A stretch of DNA of 6,754 nucleotides from an uncultured Loktanella sp. (GTDB lineage Bacteria > Pseudomonadota > Alphaproteobacteria > Rhodobacterales > Rhodobacteraceae), in assembly GCA_913061335.1 (NCBI GenBank), contig CAJXTP010000165.1:1-6754 (forward strand), in the 5' to 3' direction. The position numbers and the translations under genes were made by a program. The notes below the pieces were generated by a model. The model saw only the letters and a list, made by a program, of their open reading frames with translations, did no database searches and had not been told where the DNA came from. Below are positions 1 to 6,547 of this stretch, piece after piece (position 1 is the stretch's first letter; every line of letters begins with the position of its first letter).

Positions 1-1001
1 TGGCGCGCTCGATGGGCCAAAACATCCCCGATCGCATGGAAGAAGCCCTGCGCAAAGTCGAAGGCGCGTTTTCCATCGTCGCCATGACCCGCACCAAAAT
101 TATCGGCTGCCGTGATCCATTGGGCGTGCGCCCGTTGGTGCTTGGTAAAATCGGTGACGGCTGGGCGCTAGCGTCGGAAACCTGCGCACTTGATATCATC
201 GGCGCTGAATTCGTCCGCGAGATTGCACCCGGCGAAATGGTCGTGATCAGCGAAAAGCATGGTGTCCAAAGCCACTTCCCGTTCCGCCCGGCAAAATCGC
301 GGTTCTGCATCTTTGAAAACGTCTACTTTTCGCGGCCGGACAGCATCCTTGGTGGGCGCTCGGTTTACGAGACACGCGAAAACATCGGCCGCGAATTGGC
401 CAAAGAGGCCCCCGTTGACGCCGACCTCGTCTGCCCCGTGCCAGACAGCGGCACGCCTGCGGCGATCGGCTATTCGCTGGAATCCGGCATTCCCTACGCG
501 ATGGGCATCATCCGCAACCAATACATGGGTCGCACGTTCATTGAGCCCACTGAATCGATCCGCAACATGGGTGTGCGCCTAAAGCTCAACGTCAATCGGG
601 CGCTGGTCAAAGGCAAGCGCATCATTTTGGTCGACGACAGCGTTGTGCGCGGCACGACTAGCCGAAAAATCAAAGAAATGATCCTTGATGCGGGTGCAGC
701 GGAAGTCCACTTTCGCATCGCGTCCCCACCGACCGCTTGGCCGTGCTTTTACGGCGTCGATACACCCGACCGTGACAAACTTCTGGCAGCCAACATGACC
801 GAGGACGAAATGCGCGACCATTTGGGTGTCGATAGCCTCAAGTTCATCTCGCTCGACGGGCTTTACCGCGCCTCTGGCGAAGCAAATGGACGCGACGCCA
901 AATCTCCTGCGTTCTGCGACGCATGCTTCTCTGGCGAATACCCGGTCAAACCGACCGATATGATCGCCAAAGGGTTCAAACCCAAAGTTGCGGCTGAATA
1001 G
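1..1001 (+). CDS. purF: Amidophosphoribosyltransferase PurF (5' end cut by the window)
   Basis: Catalyses the committed step of de novo purine synthesis: glutamine plus PRPP gives 5-phosphoribosylamine, in the cytoplasm. The frame is open from base 3, so the ATG at 12 is internal; 332 residues are visible and roughly 150 N-terminal ones, including the catalytic Cys of the glutaminase domain, lie outside the window. Visible are the end of the glutaminase domain (CRDPLGVRPL, ASETCALD) and the whole phosphoribosyltransferase domain, with the PRPP loop ILVDDSVVRGTT at about 621-656 and the GRTFIEPTESIR stretch. Cysteines at codons 306 (FCIFE), 744 (PCFYG), 915 and 924 (CDACFSGEYP) match the four Fe-S ligands known from Bacillus subtilis PurF, so a [4Fe-4S]-type enzyme is inferred. 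The TAG stop at 999-1001 directly touches the next start codon, which suggests an operon with the SDR gene. Identification is secure. Confidence 0.97.
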   Translation, partial: ARSMGQNIPDRMEEALRKVEGAFSIVAMTRTKIIGCRDPLGVRPLVLGKIGDGWALASETCALDIIGAEFVREIAPGEMVVISEKHGVQSHFPFRPAKSRFCIFENVYFSRPDSILGGRSVYETRENIGRELAKEAPVDADLVCPVPDSGTPAAIGYSLESGIPYAMGIIRNQYMGRTFIEPTESIRNMGVRLKLNVNRALVKGKRIILVDDSVVRGTTSRKIKEMILDAGAAEVHFRIASPPTAWPCFYGVDTPDRDKLLAANMTEDEMRDHLGVDSLKFISLDGLYRASGEANGRDAKSPAFCDACFSGEYPVKPTDMIAKGFKPKVAAE

Positions 1002-1643
1002 ATGACGAAAACAGCATTGATCACCGGCGCGTCACGCGGCCTTGGCGCGGCGATGGCCCGTCAGTTGGCGGCCACGCATCACATCATCGCTGTGGGCAAA
1101 ACCACAGGCGCGTTAGAAGAGCTCGACGATGCGATCCAATCTGCAGGCGGTCAGGCCACGCTTGCGCCAATGGACATCACCGTTGACGCCGCCATGCAGC
1201 AGCTTTGCCGATCAATCTTTGACCGTTGGGGCAAACTTGACCTGTGGATCCATACAGCCGTGCACGCAGCGCCCTTGGCCCCCGCGGGGCACATCGGCCC
1301 AAAGGATCTGTCCAAGTCCATCGACATTAACATCACCGCCACCGCGCGGCTGATCGGCTATGTCGGCCCGCTGCTTGGCCAAGTCGGTCACGCCGTGTTC
1401 ATGGACGACCCGCAAGCTGGCAAACAATTCTTTGGGGCCTACGGTGCCACAAAGGCAGCCCAAACAGCCCTTGCCAAATCTTGGGCGGCCGAAAGCCAGA
1501 ACACAGGTCCACATATTCACATCGTCACGCCAAACCCAATGCCGACAGCCACGCGCGCACGGTTTTATCCCGGCGAAGACCGCAGCCCATTGGCAAGCCC
1601 GACTGACGAGGCCACGCGCCTTCTCAGCAGCTTGCCCATTTAA
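1002..1643 (+). CDS. Divergent short-chain dehydrogenase/reductase (SDR) family protein
   Basis: A 213-residue Rossmann-fold protein with the SDR nucleotide-binding motif TGASRGLG at residues 8-15, an acidic DIT turn at 58-60, the conserved Asn of helix 4 at N110, and the active-site pair Y147-x3-K151 (YGATK). K33 after the second strand would fit NADP(H) preference (inference). Two usual SDR features are missing: the NNAG motif reads HTAV (84-87), and the position 13 residues before the Tyr, normally the catalytic Ser, is M134 in the stretch AVFMDD. It is also short for a classical SDR (about 250), with a reduced C-terminal substrate region. The ATG follows the purF stop with no spacing and no good Shine-Dalgarno, so translation probably depends on coupling to purF. 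The substrate is unknown. It may be a reductase with unusual chemistry or a non-catalytic Rossmann protein. Confidence 0.88.
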   Translation: MTKTALITGASRGLGAAMARQLAATHHIIAVGKTTGALEELDDAIQSAGGQATLAPMDITVDAAMQQLCRSIFDRWGKLDLWIHTAVHAAPLAPAGHIGPKDLSKSIDINITATARLIGYVGPLLGQVGHAVFMDDPQAGKQFFGAYGATKAAQTALAKSWAAESQNTGPHIHIVTPNPMPTATRARFYPGEDRSPLASPTDEATRLLSSLPI

Positions 1644-1646
1644 GGA
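1642..1646 (+). promoter_or_regulatory. Shine-Dalgarno of the 138-residue unknown gene
   Basis: AAGGA overlaps the TAA stop of the SDR gene and lies 6 bases before the ATG at 1653. It supports that start and same-transcript expression with the SDR gene. Confidence 0.6.
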
Positions 1647-1652
1647 AACGCC

Positions 1653-2069
1653 ATGAGCGCACCTGACGAAATCACAAAACTGCTGACCGCCGCCCGCGCA
1701 AATGCAGTTGATCTGACCAAACCAGTCCCCGAAATCGAAGCCGAGATTTTCGACCTTGTTTCTACCTTCGAGGCACGTTTGCAGCATCATTTCAAACGCG
1801 GTCCGTTCTTTAAGAAACTGCGCGCTTTGCTTGTCGAAAACGGCAACACGACTTTGGCAGACAGCGTTCATCACTACGCACAGGCGGTGAACGTCCTCAA
1901 ACACGGCACTGGCGCAAGCTACCGCGAGCTAAAGTCAGCAAATGATCTGCCGTTCAAACTGCATATTCCAGCCGGCAACATTCGCCTTATCGACGTGGCA
2001 AAAGGCGGATTTTACGCGGGTCTCGTCGACACGCTTGATCAGGCACACACGTTTCTAATCAGCCGTTAA
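1653..2069 (+). CDS. Conserved-looking hypothetical protein, 138 residues, unknown function
   Basis: I do not recognise the family. The ORF has a proper Shine-Dalgarno, starts 9 bases after the SDR stop, and has codon use like its neighbours, so it is very probably a real gene. The protein is soluble, with no signal peptide or membrane segment, and looks mainly helical: amphipathic stretches cover about residues 4-20, 27-47, 53-62 and 68-84, and a final helix lies at 117-135. The striking part is a His/Lys-rich middle: LQHHFKRGPFFKKL (43-56), then SVHHYAQAVNVLKHG (71-85) followed by TGASYREL. The N-x2-KHG arrangement after a helix loosely recalls the R/N-x-x-x-H motifs of HEPN-like helical bundles, but the likeness is weak and not an assignment. 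Its position after purF and the SDR gene gives no firm clue to function. Confidence 0.8.
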   Translation: MSAPDEITKLLTAARANAVDLTKPVPEIEAEIFDLVSTFEARLQHHFKRGPFFKKLRALLVENGNTTLADSVHHYAQAVNVLKHGTGASYRELKSANDLPFKLHIPAGNIRLIDVAKGGFYAGLVDTLDQAHTFLISR

Positions 2070-2142
2070 ATTTCACAGCCTTATGCTTGCCCCAACTTCA
2101 TGTCGGCATTAGGGGTTATTGGGTTAGTAAAAGGCGGACCAA
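2070..2142 (+). promoter_or_regulatory. Intergenic leader of surE, possible promoter, with Shine-Dalgarno
   Basis: This 73-base gap is the only sizeable break between the purF-SDR-unknown genes and surE, so a surE promoter would be expected here. A TTGCCC at 2087-2092 could serve as a -35 element, but the sequence 16-18 bases on (TTAGGG/TAGGGG around 2109-2115) is a poor -10. I regard the promoter as possible only. AAAAGG at 2129-2134, 8 bases before the ATG at 2143, is a credible ribosome binding site. No terminator hairpin followed by a T tract is seen after the 2069 stop, so read-through from upstream is possible. Confidence 0.3.
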
Positions 2143-2928
2143 ATGCGCATTCTGATCACCAATGACGACGGCATCAACGCGCCAGGGCTCAAAACGCTCC
2201 ACGCGATTGCGACAGACATCGCAGGTCCACAAGGCGAGGTTTGGACAGTCGCACCGGCGTTTGAACAATCCGGCGTTGGGCATTGCATCAGCTACACGCA
2301 CCCGACGATGCTGGCACAGCTAGGTGACAAGCGGTTTGCCGCCGAAGGATCGCCCGCCGATTGTGTTCTCGCGGGGCTCTACGAAGTGATGAAAGATACG
2401 CCCCCTGATCTGGTTCTGTCCGGCATCAATCGCGGCAATAACGCTGCTGAAAACACGCTGTATTCCGGCACCATCGGGGCCGTAATCGAGGCCGCGCTGC
2501 AAGGTATCCCTGCCATCGCCATGTCGCAGTTCTTTGGTCCCGACAACAAAGACCTTGATGACCCGTTCGAGGCCGCAGCCCAACATGGAGCGGCCACCGT
2601 GCGCGCGCTTTTGGACAAGGGTATCTGGACCAACGACGCCTACACACTTTTCTATAACGTGAACTTTCCGCCCTGCGCTGCGGCTGATGTCAAAGGCATG
2701 GCTGTAACAACCCAAGGGCGGCGCGCAGGCGTGAATTTCTCGGTCGAAACACAAACATCACCGACAGGGCGACAGTTCATGTGGGTGCGCGGTGGCGACC
2801 AATACGTGCGCACCGCGCCAGGCACAGACGCGCAGGCAAACCTTGACGGATATACATCAATCACGCCAATGCGCGCCGACCTCACAGCCCATGATATGGT
2901 CTCCAAACTCCAAGGTTTATTGGGGTGA
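2143..2928 (+). CDS. surE: 5'/3'-nucleotidase SurE
   Basis: Metal-dependent phosphatase that removes phosphate from nucleoside 5'- or 3'-monophosphates (EC 3.1.3.5 type); linked in other bacteria to stationary-phase and stress survival. The protein has 261 residues, the usual family length. The N-terminus MRILITNDDGINAPGL carries the metal ligands D8 and D9; S43 in the EQSGVGH loop and N96 in SGINRGNN complete the family's metal site. GSPADCVLAGL (69-79) and NTLYSGTIGAVIEA (104-117) are further SurE signatures. The start is set by the motif beginning at residue 1 and the AAAAGG site upstream. The gene overlaps pcm by four bases (GTGA), the classic surE-pcm pairing known from many proteobacteria, where both act in survival of ageing cells. 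No unusual features; identification is secure. Confidence 0.97.
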   Translation: MRILITNDDGINAPGLKTLHAIATDIAGPQGEVWTVAPAFEQSGVGHCISYTHPTMLAQLGDKRFAAEGSPADCVLAGLYEVMKDTPPDLVLSGINRGNNAAENTLYSGTIGAVIEAALQGIPAIAMSQFFGPDNKDLDDPFEAAAQHGAATVRALLDKGIWTNDAYTLFYNVNFPPCAAADVKGMAVTTQGRRAGVNFSVETQTSPTGRQFMWVRGGDQYVRTAPGTDAQANLDGYTSITPMRADLTAHDMVSKLQGLLG

Positions 2929-3566
2929 GCGCCTCTGCCGAAACCAAAATGCAGTTCCTTTTTGCGCTGCGATCCAAAGGCGTCACTGACACGCGTGTGC
3001 TGACCGCGATGGAACGGGTCGACCGCGCGGCATTCGTCAAAGGTATCTTTGCAGAGCGGGCATATGAAGACATGCCATTGCCGATTTCATGCGGCCAGAC
3101 GATCAGCCAGCCGTCAATTGTTGGGATCATGACCCAAGCCCTAAAAGTGTCACCCCGCGACAAAGTTTTGGAAGTCGGCACCGGATCAGGCTATCAGGCC
3201 GCGATCCTGTCGCACCTTGCGCGACGGGTCTATACTGTGGATCGGTACCGCAGGCTGGTGACCCAAGCCCAAGCAATTTTCACCGCCCAAGACATCACCA
3301 ACATCACGACATTTACCGGCGATGGCAGTCACGGTTTTGCCGAACATGCGCCGTTTGATCGTATCCTTTTGACCGCCGCTGCCGAAGACCCGCCGGGGCC
3401 CCTGCTTGGGCAATTACGCGTTGGCGGGATCATGGTTTTGCCCGTCGGACAGTCCGACACCGTGCAAAGCCTGATCCGTGTGACACGGCTCGAGACAGGT
3501 TTTGATTACGAAGAGTTACGCCCCGTGCGTTTTGTGCCCTTGCTCGAAGGGCTCGGTGCAGACTAA
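2925..3566 (+). CDS. pcm: Protein-L-isoaspartate O-methyltransferase
   Basis: SAM-dependent methyltransferase that methylates L-isoaspartyl residues arising by spontaneous damage of Asn/Asp, which starts their repair. The protein has 213 residues (E. coli Pcm is about 208). Seen in order: an N-terminal helical part with the MERVDRAAFV stretch (29-38), the family signature GQTISQP (57-63), SAM motif I VLEVGTGSGYQ (81-91), the strand VYTVDR (102-107) whose acidic residue should hold the SAM ribose (here Asp), GDGSHG (132-137), FDRILLTAAA (144-153), and VRFVPLL near the C-terminus. The start is GTG at 2925, overlapping the surE stop as GTGA; an AAGG at 2912-2915, nine bases upstream and inside surE, may help initiation. 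Coupled translation with surE is likely. Identification is secure. Confidence 0.97.
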   Translation: MSASAETKMQFLFALRSKGVTDTRVLTAMERVDRAAFVKGIFAERAYEDMPLPISCGQTISQPSIVGIMTQALKVSPRDKVLEVGTGSGYQAAILSHLARRVYTVDRYRRLVTQAQAIFTAQDITNITTFTGDGSHGFAEHAPFDRILLTAAAEDPPGPLLGQLRVGGIMVLPVGQSDTVQSLIRVTRLETGFDYEELRPVRFVPLLEGLGAD

Positions 3567-3618
3567 AAAGACACCAAATGCGGACAGAACACGGGGATAA
3601 ACCGCGTGCGCCGCGATC

Positions 3619-3625
3619 GAGGAGA
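3619..3625 (+). promoter_or_regulatory. Shine-Dalgarno deciding the lipoprotein gene start
   Basis: GAGGAGA lies 7 bases before the ATG at 3633. The same frame is open back to a GTG at 3606, but that start would lie upstream of this site and would put charged residues before the signal peptide. The site therefore favours ATG 3633; ATG 3639 is a weaker alternative. Confidence 0.7.
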
Positions 3626-3632
3626 CACGCAG

Positions 3633-4787
3633 ATGACCATGACACGGGTTTTGATGACCACAGCTGCGATTGGGCTGTTGGCCGCATGTGACACACCGCT
3701 TGATTTTGACCTGCGTGATCTTGCCAATGGATTTGATACATCCCAATCCGTTGAAAACATGCCCATACGGCCTCGCGCCGATAATCGGGGCGTGATCTCT
3801 TATCCAAACTACCAAGTTGTCGTTGCGCAAAAAGATGACTCGATGATCAGCATTGCCGCCCGTCTGGGCCTTAGCGCATCTGACCTTGCTAGATTCAATG
3901 GCATTGGGCCCGATGTGGCCTTGCGGAGCGGCGAGCTTGTCGCCTTGCCAACCCGCGTGTCAGAACCATCGCCAGCAACCGGTGCGGCGCAAACTGGTCC
4001 GATCCAACCCTCAACAGTTGATGTCACGGCCATTGCAACTACAGCGCTTGATCGGGCAGGCCCACAAGCCGCGGCTCCAGCAACGCCGACGCCCGTGACC
4101 GCGCCATCCGGCACCGAGCCTGCGCGCCACAAGGTCAAACGCGGCGAAACCGTATTTTCCATCTCGCGGATCTACGACGTGCCAGTGCGCGCCGTCGCAG
4201 ATTGGAACGGGCTTGGACCCGACCTTAATGTGCGCGAAGGACAGTTCCTGTTGATCCCGCAAGCGGGCCAATCGGCGCCAGAAACAGCGCCCGCAGTTGC
4301 CCCAGGTACAGGCAGCGAAACACCCGTTCCACCAAGTGCTACCTTGCCGCTACCCGATGAGACCCCGTCAGTGCCAGTGCCTGCAGCAGAGGTGCCAGAA
4401 GCCCCAGATCTGGGCACCACGACAACCACTGACAGCACCGCGCGCCTAGCCTACCCAGTACAAGGCAACATCATCCGCGCCTATGCAGCCGGTCGCAACG
4501 AGGGCATTGATATCGGCGTCCCCGCAGGCACATCAGTAAAGGCTGCCGCCGCAGGTACCGTCGCCGCCGTGACAACCGACACAAGCGGTGTCGCGATTGT
4601 GGTCCTCAAACACGACGGCGGCTTGTTGACGGTCTATACCAACCTCGAAGGGCTCACCGTGGCCAAAGATGCATCCGTCAGCCGTGGTCAGGTGATCGGG
4701 AAAGTCCGTGCAGGGGATCCAAGTTTCTTGCATTTTGAAGTGCGGCGCGGCCTGACATCAGCTGATCCAGCAGAATTCCTACCGTAA
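3633..4787 (+). CDS. nlpD: NlpD-like lipoprotein: two LysM domains plus degenerate LytM (M23) domain
   Basis: Predicted outer-membrane or periplasmic lipoprotein that binds peptidoglycan and probably activates cell-wall amidases during division, as NlpD/EnvC-type proteins do. With the ATG at 3633 it has 384 residues (E. coli NlpD: 379). A short signal peptide ends in the lipobox LLAAC with C19 as lipidation site. LysM 1 spans about 60-106 and LysM 2 about 165-209, separated by a Pro/Ala/Thr-rich linker; a second such linker (about 210-270) leads to the LytM domain at 272-384. The M23 zinc site is incomplete: the first His of HxxxD is N289 (NEGID), the usual YAH is YTN (335-337), and only H367 (LHFEVR) remains of the later His residues. 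Peptidase activity is therefore unlikely. It lies 66 bases after pcm, the familiar surE-pcm-nlpD order. Other LytM-family regulators such as DipM are possible relatives. Confidence 0.92.
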   Translation: MTMTRVLMTTAAIGLLAACDTPLDFDLRDLANGFDTSQSVENMPIRPRADNRGVISYPNYQVVVAQKDDSMISIAARLGLSASDLARFNGIGPDVALRSGELVALPTRVSEPSPATGAAQTGPIQPSTVDVTAIATTALDRAGPQAAAPATPTPVTAPSGTEPARHKVKRGETVFSISRIYDVPVRAVADWNGLGPDLNVREGQFLLIPQAGQSAPETAPAVAPGTGSETPVPPSATLPLPDETPSVPVPAAEVPEAPDLGTTTTTDSTARLAYPVQGNIIRAYAAGRNEGIDIGVPAGTSVKAAAAGTVAAVTTDTSGVAIVVLKHDGGLLTVYTNLEGLTVAKDASVSRGQVIGKVRAGDPSFLHFEVRRGLTSADPAEFLP

Positions 4788-4800
4788 CACACCGCGCAAG

Positions 4801-4828
4801 TGTCGGAGCCTCCGGCGGACATATTTTT
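4801..4828 (+). terminator. Terminator-like hairpin with T tract between convergent genes
   Basis: Fourteen bases after the nlpD stop, GTCGGA (4802-4807) can pair with TCCGGC (4811-4816) around a GCC loop, with one G-T wobble; TTTTT follows at 4824-4828. The T tract starts about seven bases after the stem, longer than in a textbook intrinsic terminator, so efficiency is uncertain. The alternative small stem TCC/GGA at 4811-4819 is also possible. The core CCTCCGGCGG plus TATTTTTG resembles an element I associate with gene ends in Rhodobacterales genomes (recalled, not checked). On the other strand a small hairpin TCGG/CCGA (4831-4844) follows the DUF815 stop, but it has no T tract after the stem, so termination in that direction is less clear. 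Confidence 0.6.
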
Positions 4829-4844
4829 GCTCGGAAAAAGCCGA

Positions 4845-5681
4845 TTAGCTCAGCACGACGCCTTTGCGCCCGGCAAGATCGGTAAAGTACTGCCAAGCCA
4901 CGCGGCCTGATCTGCTGCCGCGTGTCATCTGCCATTCAATGGCCTCTGCGCGCAGCGTTTCATCATCTATAGGCACGCCATATGCGTCGCAATAACCGCG
5001 GATCATCATGAGGTAGTCATCTTGATCACACGGATGAAAGCCCAGCCAAAGGCCAAAGCGGTCTGACAAAGACACCTTTTCCTCGACGGCTTCGCCCGCA
5101 CTAATTGCCGTGGCTTGTTCGTTTTCGATCATATCACGCGGCATCAGATGACGTCGGTTCGACGTGGCATACAGCACAACATTGTCGGGCCGCCCTTCAA
5201 TGCCGCCATCCAAAACTGCCTTCAGCGACTTGTAGTGCGCGTCGTCATTGCCGAACGATAGATCATCGCAGAACATGATGAACCGCGCGGCGTGGCCACG
5301 CAAAAGGTTCAGGCAACGCCCAATACTCGGCAAGTCTTCGCGGTGAACCTCGACGACTTTCAGGGCAGAAATATCCGCATTAACTTTGGCATGTACAGCT
5401 TTGACAAGGCTGGATTTCCCCATGCCTCGCGCACCCCATAATAACGCGTTATTGGCAGGCAGCCCTTTAGCGAACTGAACCGTGTTTTTGATCAACGCAT
5501 CACGGGCGCGGTCCACACCGACTAGCAGTCCGACATCGACGCGGTTAACGTGGGCAATGGGCACAAGCCGGTCAGGATCGGGGTGCCAAACAAACGCAGA
5601 CGCTGCATCGAAATCTGGCGCAGGCGCGGGCGCTGGGTTCATACGCTCCAGCGCCGCTGCAATCCGCGCCAGATCGGTCAC
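4845..5681 (-). CDS. DUF815 family AAA+-type ATPase
   Basis: A 278-residue P-loop ATPase of the DUF815 family (PF05673), whose cellular role is not established. Seen: a Pro/Ala-rich N-terminus (16-22), Walker A GARGMGKSS (83-91), Walker B FIMFCDD (134-140), a sensor-1-like Asn in YATSNRRHL (171-179), an arginine-finger-like SLSDRFG (204-210, R208), and a C-terminal GSRSGR (255-260) that could be sensor 2. All residues needed for ATP hydrolysis appear present. No membrane segment or signal peptide is visible, so it is cytoplasmic. The start is GTG at 5681-5679, overlapping the tatC stop as GTGA; no Shine-Dalgarno is visible before it, so translation probably depends on tatC. The GTG is chosen because the family N-terminus fits and tatC ends there. 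The link to tatC suggests, but does not show, a membrane or export-related job. Confidence 0.93.
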   Translation of the reverse strand: MTDLARIAAALERMNPAPAPAPDFDAASAFVWHPDPDRLVPIAHVNRVDVGLLVGVDRARDALIKNTVQFAKGLPANNALLWGARGMGKSSLVKAVHAKVNADISALKVVEVHREDLPSIGRCLNLLRGHAARFIMFCDDLSFGNDDAHYKSLKAVLDGGIEGRPDNVVLYATSNRRHLMPRDMIENEQATAISAGEAVEEKVSLSDRFGLWLGFHPCDQDDYLMMIRGYCDAYGVPIDDETLRAEAIEWQMTRGSRSGRVAWQYFTDLAGRKGVVLS

Positions 5682-6547
5682 AGATCAGGCTCGTCGTCGC
5701 CGTCTGCACCATCCCCGTGGATGTCGTCATCCCAAAGGCCATCTGCGCGCAGTTTGGCTTCGCGTTTACGTTCCACGCGGGCAACCAATTGGATCGATAC
5801 CTCGTAAAGGCCGTACACAACCACGAACAAAATCACCTGACTGATGACGTCCGGTGGGGTTGCCAAAGCGGCCACAATCAAGATCGCAACCATCGCATAT
5901 TTGCGTGTGCCACGCAGGCCACGCGCGGACACAAGGCCCGCCTTACCCAACAAGGTCAGCAACACAGGCAGCTGGAAACACAGGCCAAAGGCCACGATGA
6001 ATTTTATCGTCAGCGCCAGATACGCCTTTGCCGATCCCTGAAAAATGATCCCCGCGGCGGCAGTTGATGCGCCCGCACCAGATCCAACAACATTTTCCTG
6101 CTGAAACCCAAGGAAGAACCCAAAGGCAAGCGGTGTAATCACATAGTATGCAAATGCAGCGCCTGCGAAAAACATGAACGGCGACGCGACCAGAAACGGG
6201 AAAAACGCACCCTTTTCGTTCTTATATAAACCCGGCGCCACAAACCGCCATAACTGGTAGCTGATGATCGGAAAGCCAATCACGAGCCCACCTAAAAGCG
6301 AGATCGAGATCGCGACAAAGAAGCCTTCTTCAAGCGCAATAAACTGCAAGTCACATGATTGACCACGGGTCGCCAACGCATCGCACAACGGTTCTGTGAG
6401 AAAGTTAAAGACCGGATTCCAAACTGTAAAACAGATGATCATACCGACGATAAACGCCATCACGGACCGGATCAGCCTTGTGCGCAACTCGGTCAGGTGT
6501 TCCATCAACGGGGCAGCGCTGTCGTCCATATTATCGGAAGATGTCAT
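5678..6547 (-). CDS. tatC: Twin-arginine translocase subunit TatC
   Basis: Inner-membrane core of the Tat system, which recognises the twin-arginine signal peptides of folded proteins and exports them with TatA and TatB. The protein has 289 residues, against about 258 in E. coli. Signatures: HLTELRTRL (17-25) in the cytoplasmic N-terminus, the first-loop stretch ending LQFIALEEGF (67-76), YQLWRFVAPGLYKNEK (97-112), FGLCFQLPV (187-195) and ATPPDVISQ (229-237). Six hydrophobic segments are visible at about 27-46, 76-96, 116-138, 175-199, 216-231 and 235-256. The TM4 position that is Glu170 in E. coli is Gln192 here. The extra length lies in a Gly/Ala/Ser-rich periplasmic loop (about 151-166) and a charged tail (about 257-289) ending in many Asp residues. 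The start overlaps the tatB stop as ATGA, with AAAGGG (complement of 6554-6559) six bases before it. Confidence 0.97.
   Translation of the reverse strand: MTSSDNMDDSAAPLMEHLTELRTRLIRSVMAFIVGMIICFTVWNPVFNFLTEPLCDALATRGQSCDLQFIALEEGFFVAISISLLGGLVIGFPIISYQLWRFVAPGLYKNEKGAFFPFLVASPFMFFAGAAFAYYVITPLAFGFFLGFQQENVVGSGAGASTAAAGIIFQGSAKAYLALTIKFIVAFGLCFQLPVLLTLLGKAGLVSARGLRGTRKYAMVAILIVAALATPPDVISQVILFVVVYGLYEVSIQLVARVERKREAKLRADGLWDDDIHGDGADGDDEPDL

Noticed and set aside
12..14. ATG at 12 taken as the purF start
   Set aside because: The frame stays open to the window edge, and the sequence begins in the middle of the glutaminase domain, so the true start is upstream of the window.
1212..1904. Long - strand open frame of 230 codons, antisense to the SDR and the unknown gene
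   Set aside because: It spans two well-supported + strand genes, is unusually rich in Cys and Trp, matches no recognisable motif and has no sensible gene context. It is a by-product of the codon bias of the real genes.
2320..2754. Open - strand frame of 144 codons inside surE
   Set aside because: It lies entirely opposite the conserved surE coding sequence, has no family features, and its composition is that of a reverse-frame shadow.
3540..3569. TTGCTC - 18 bases - TAAAAA before the lipoprotein gene, considered as a promoter
   Set aside because: Only three of six and four of six positions fit the consensus, and the elements lie in and just after the end of pcm. The surE-pcm-nlpD order is explained by co-transcription.
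3606..3632. Upstream GTG start for the lipoprotein gene
   Set aside because: It lies before the strong GAGGAGA ribosome site and would add nine mostly charged residues ahead of a normal lipoprotein signal peptide.
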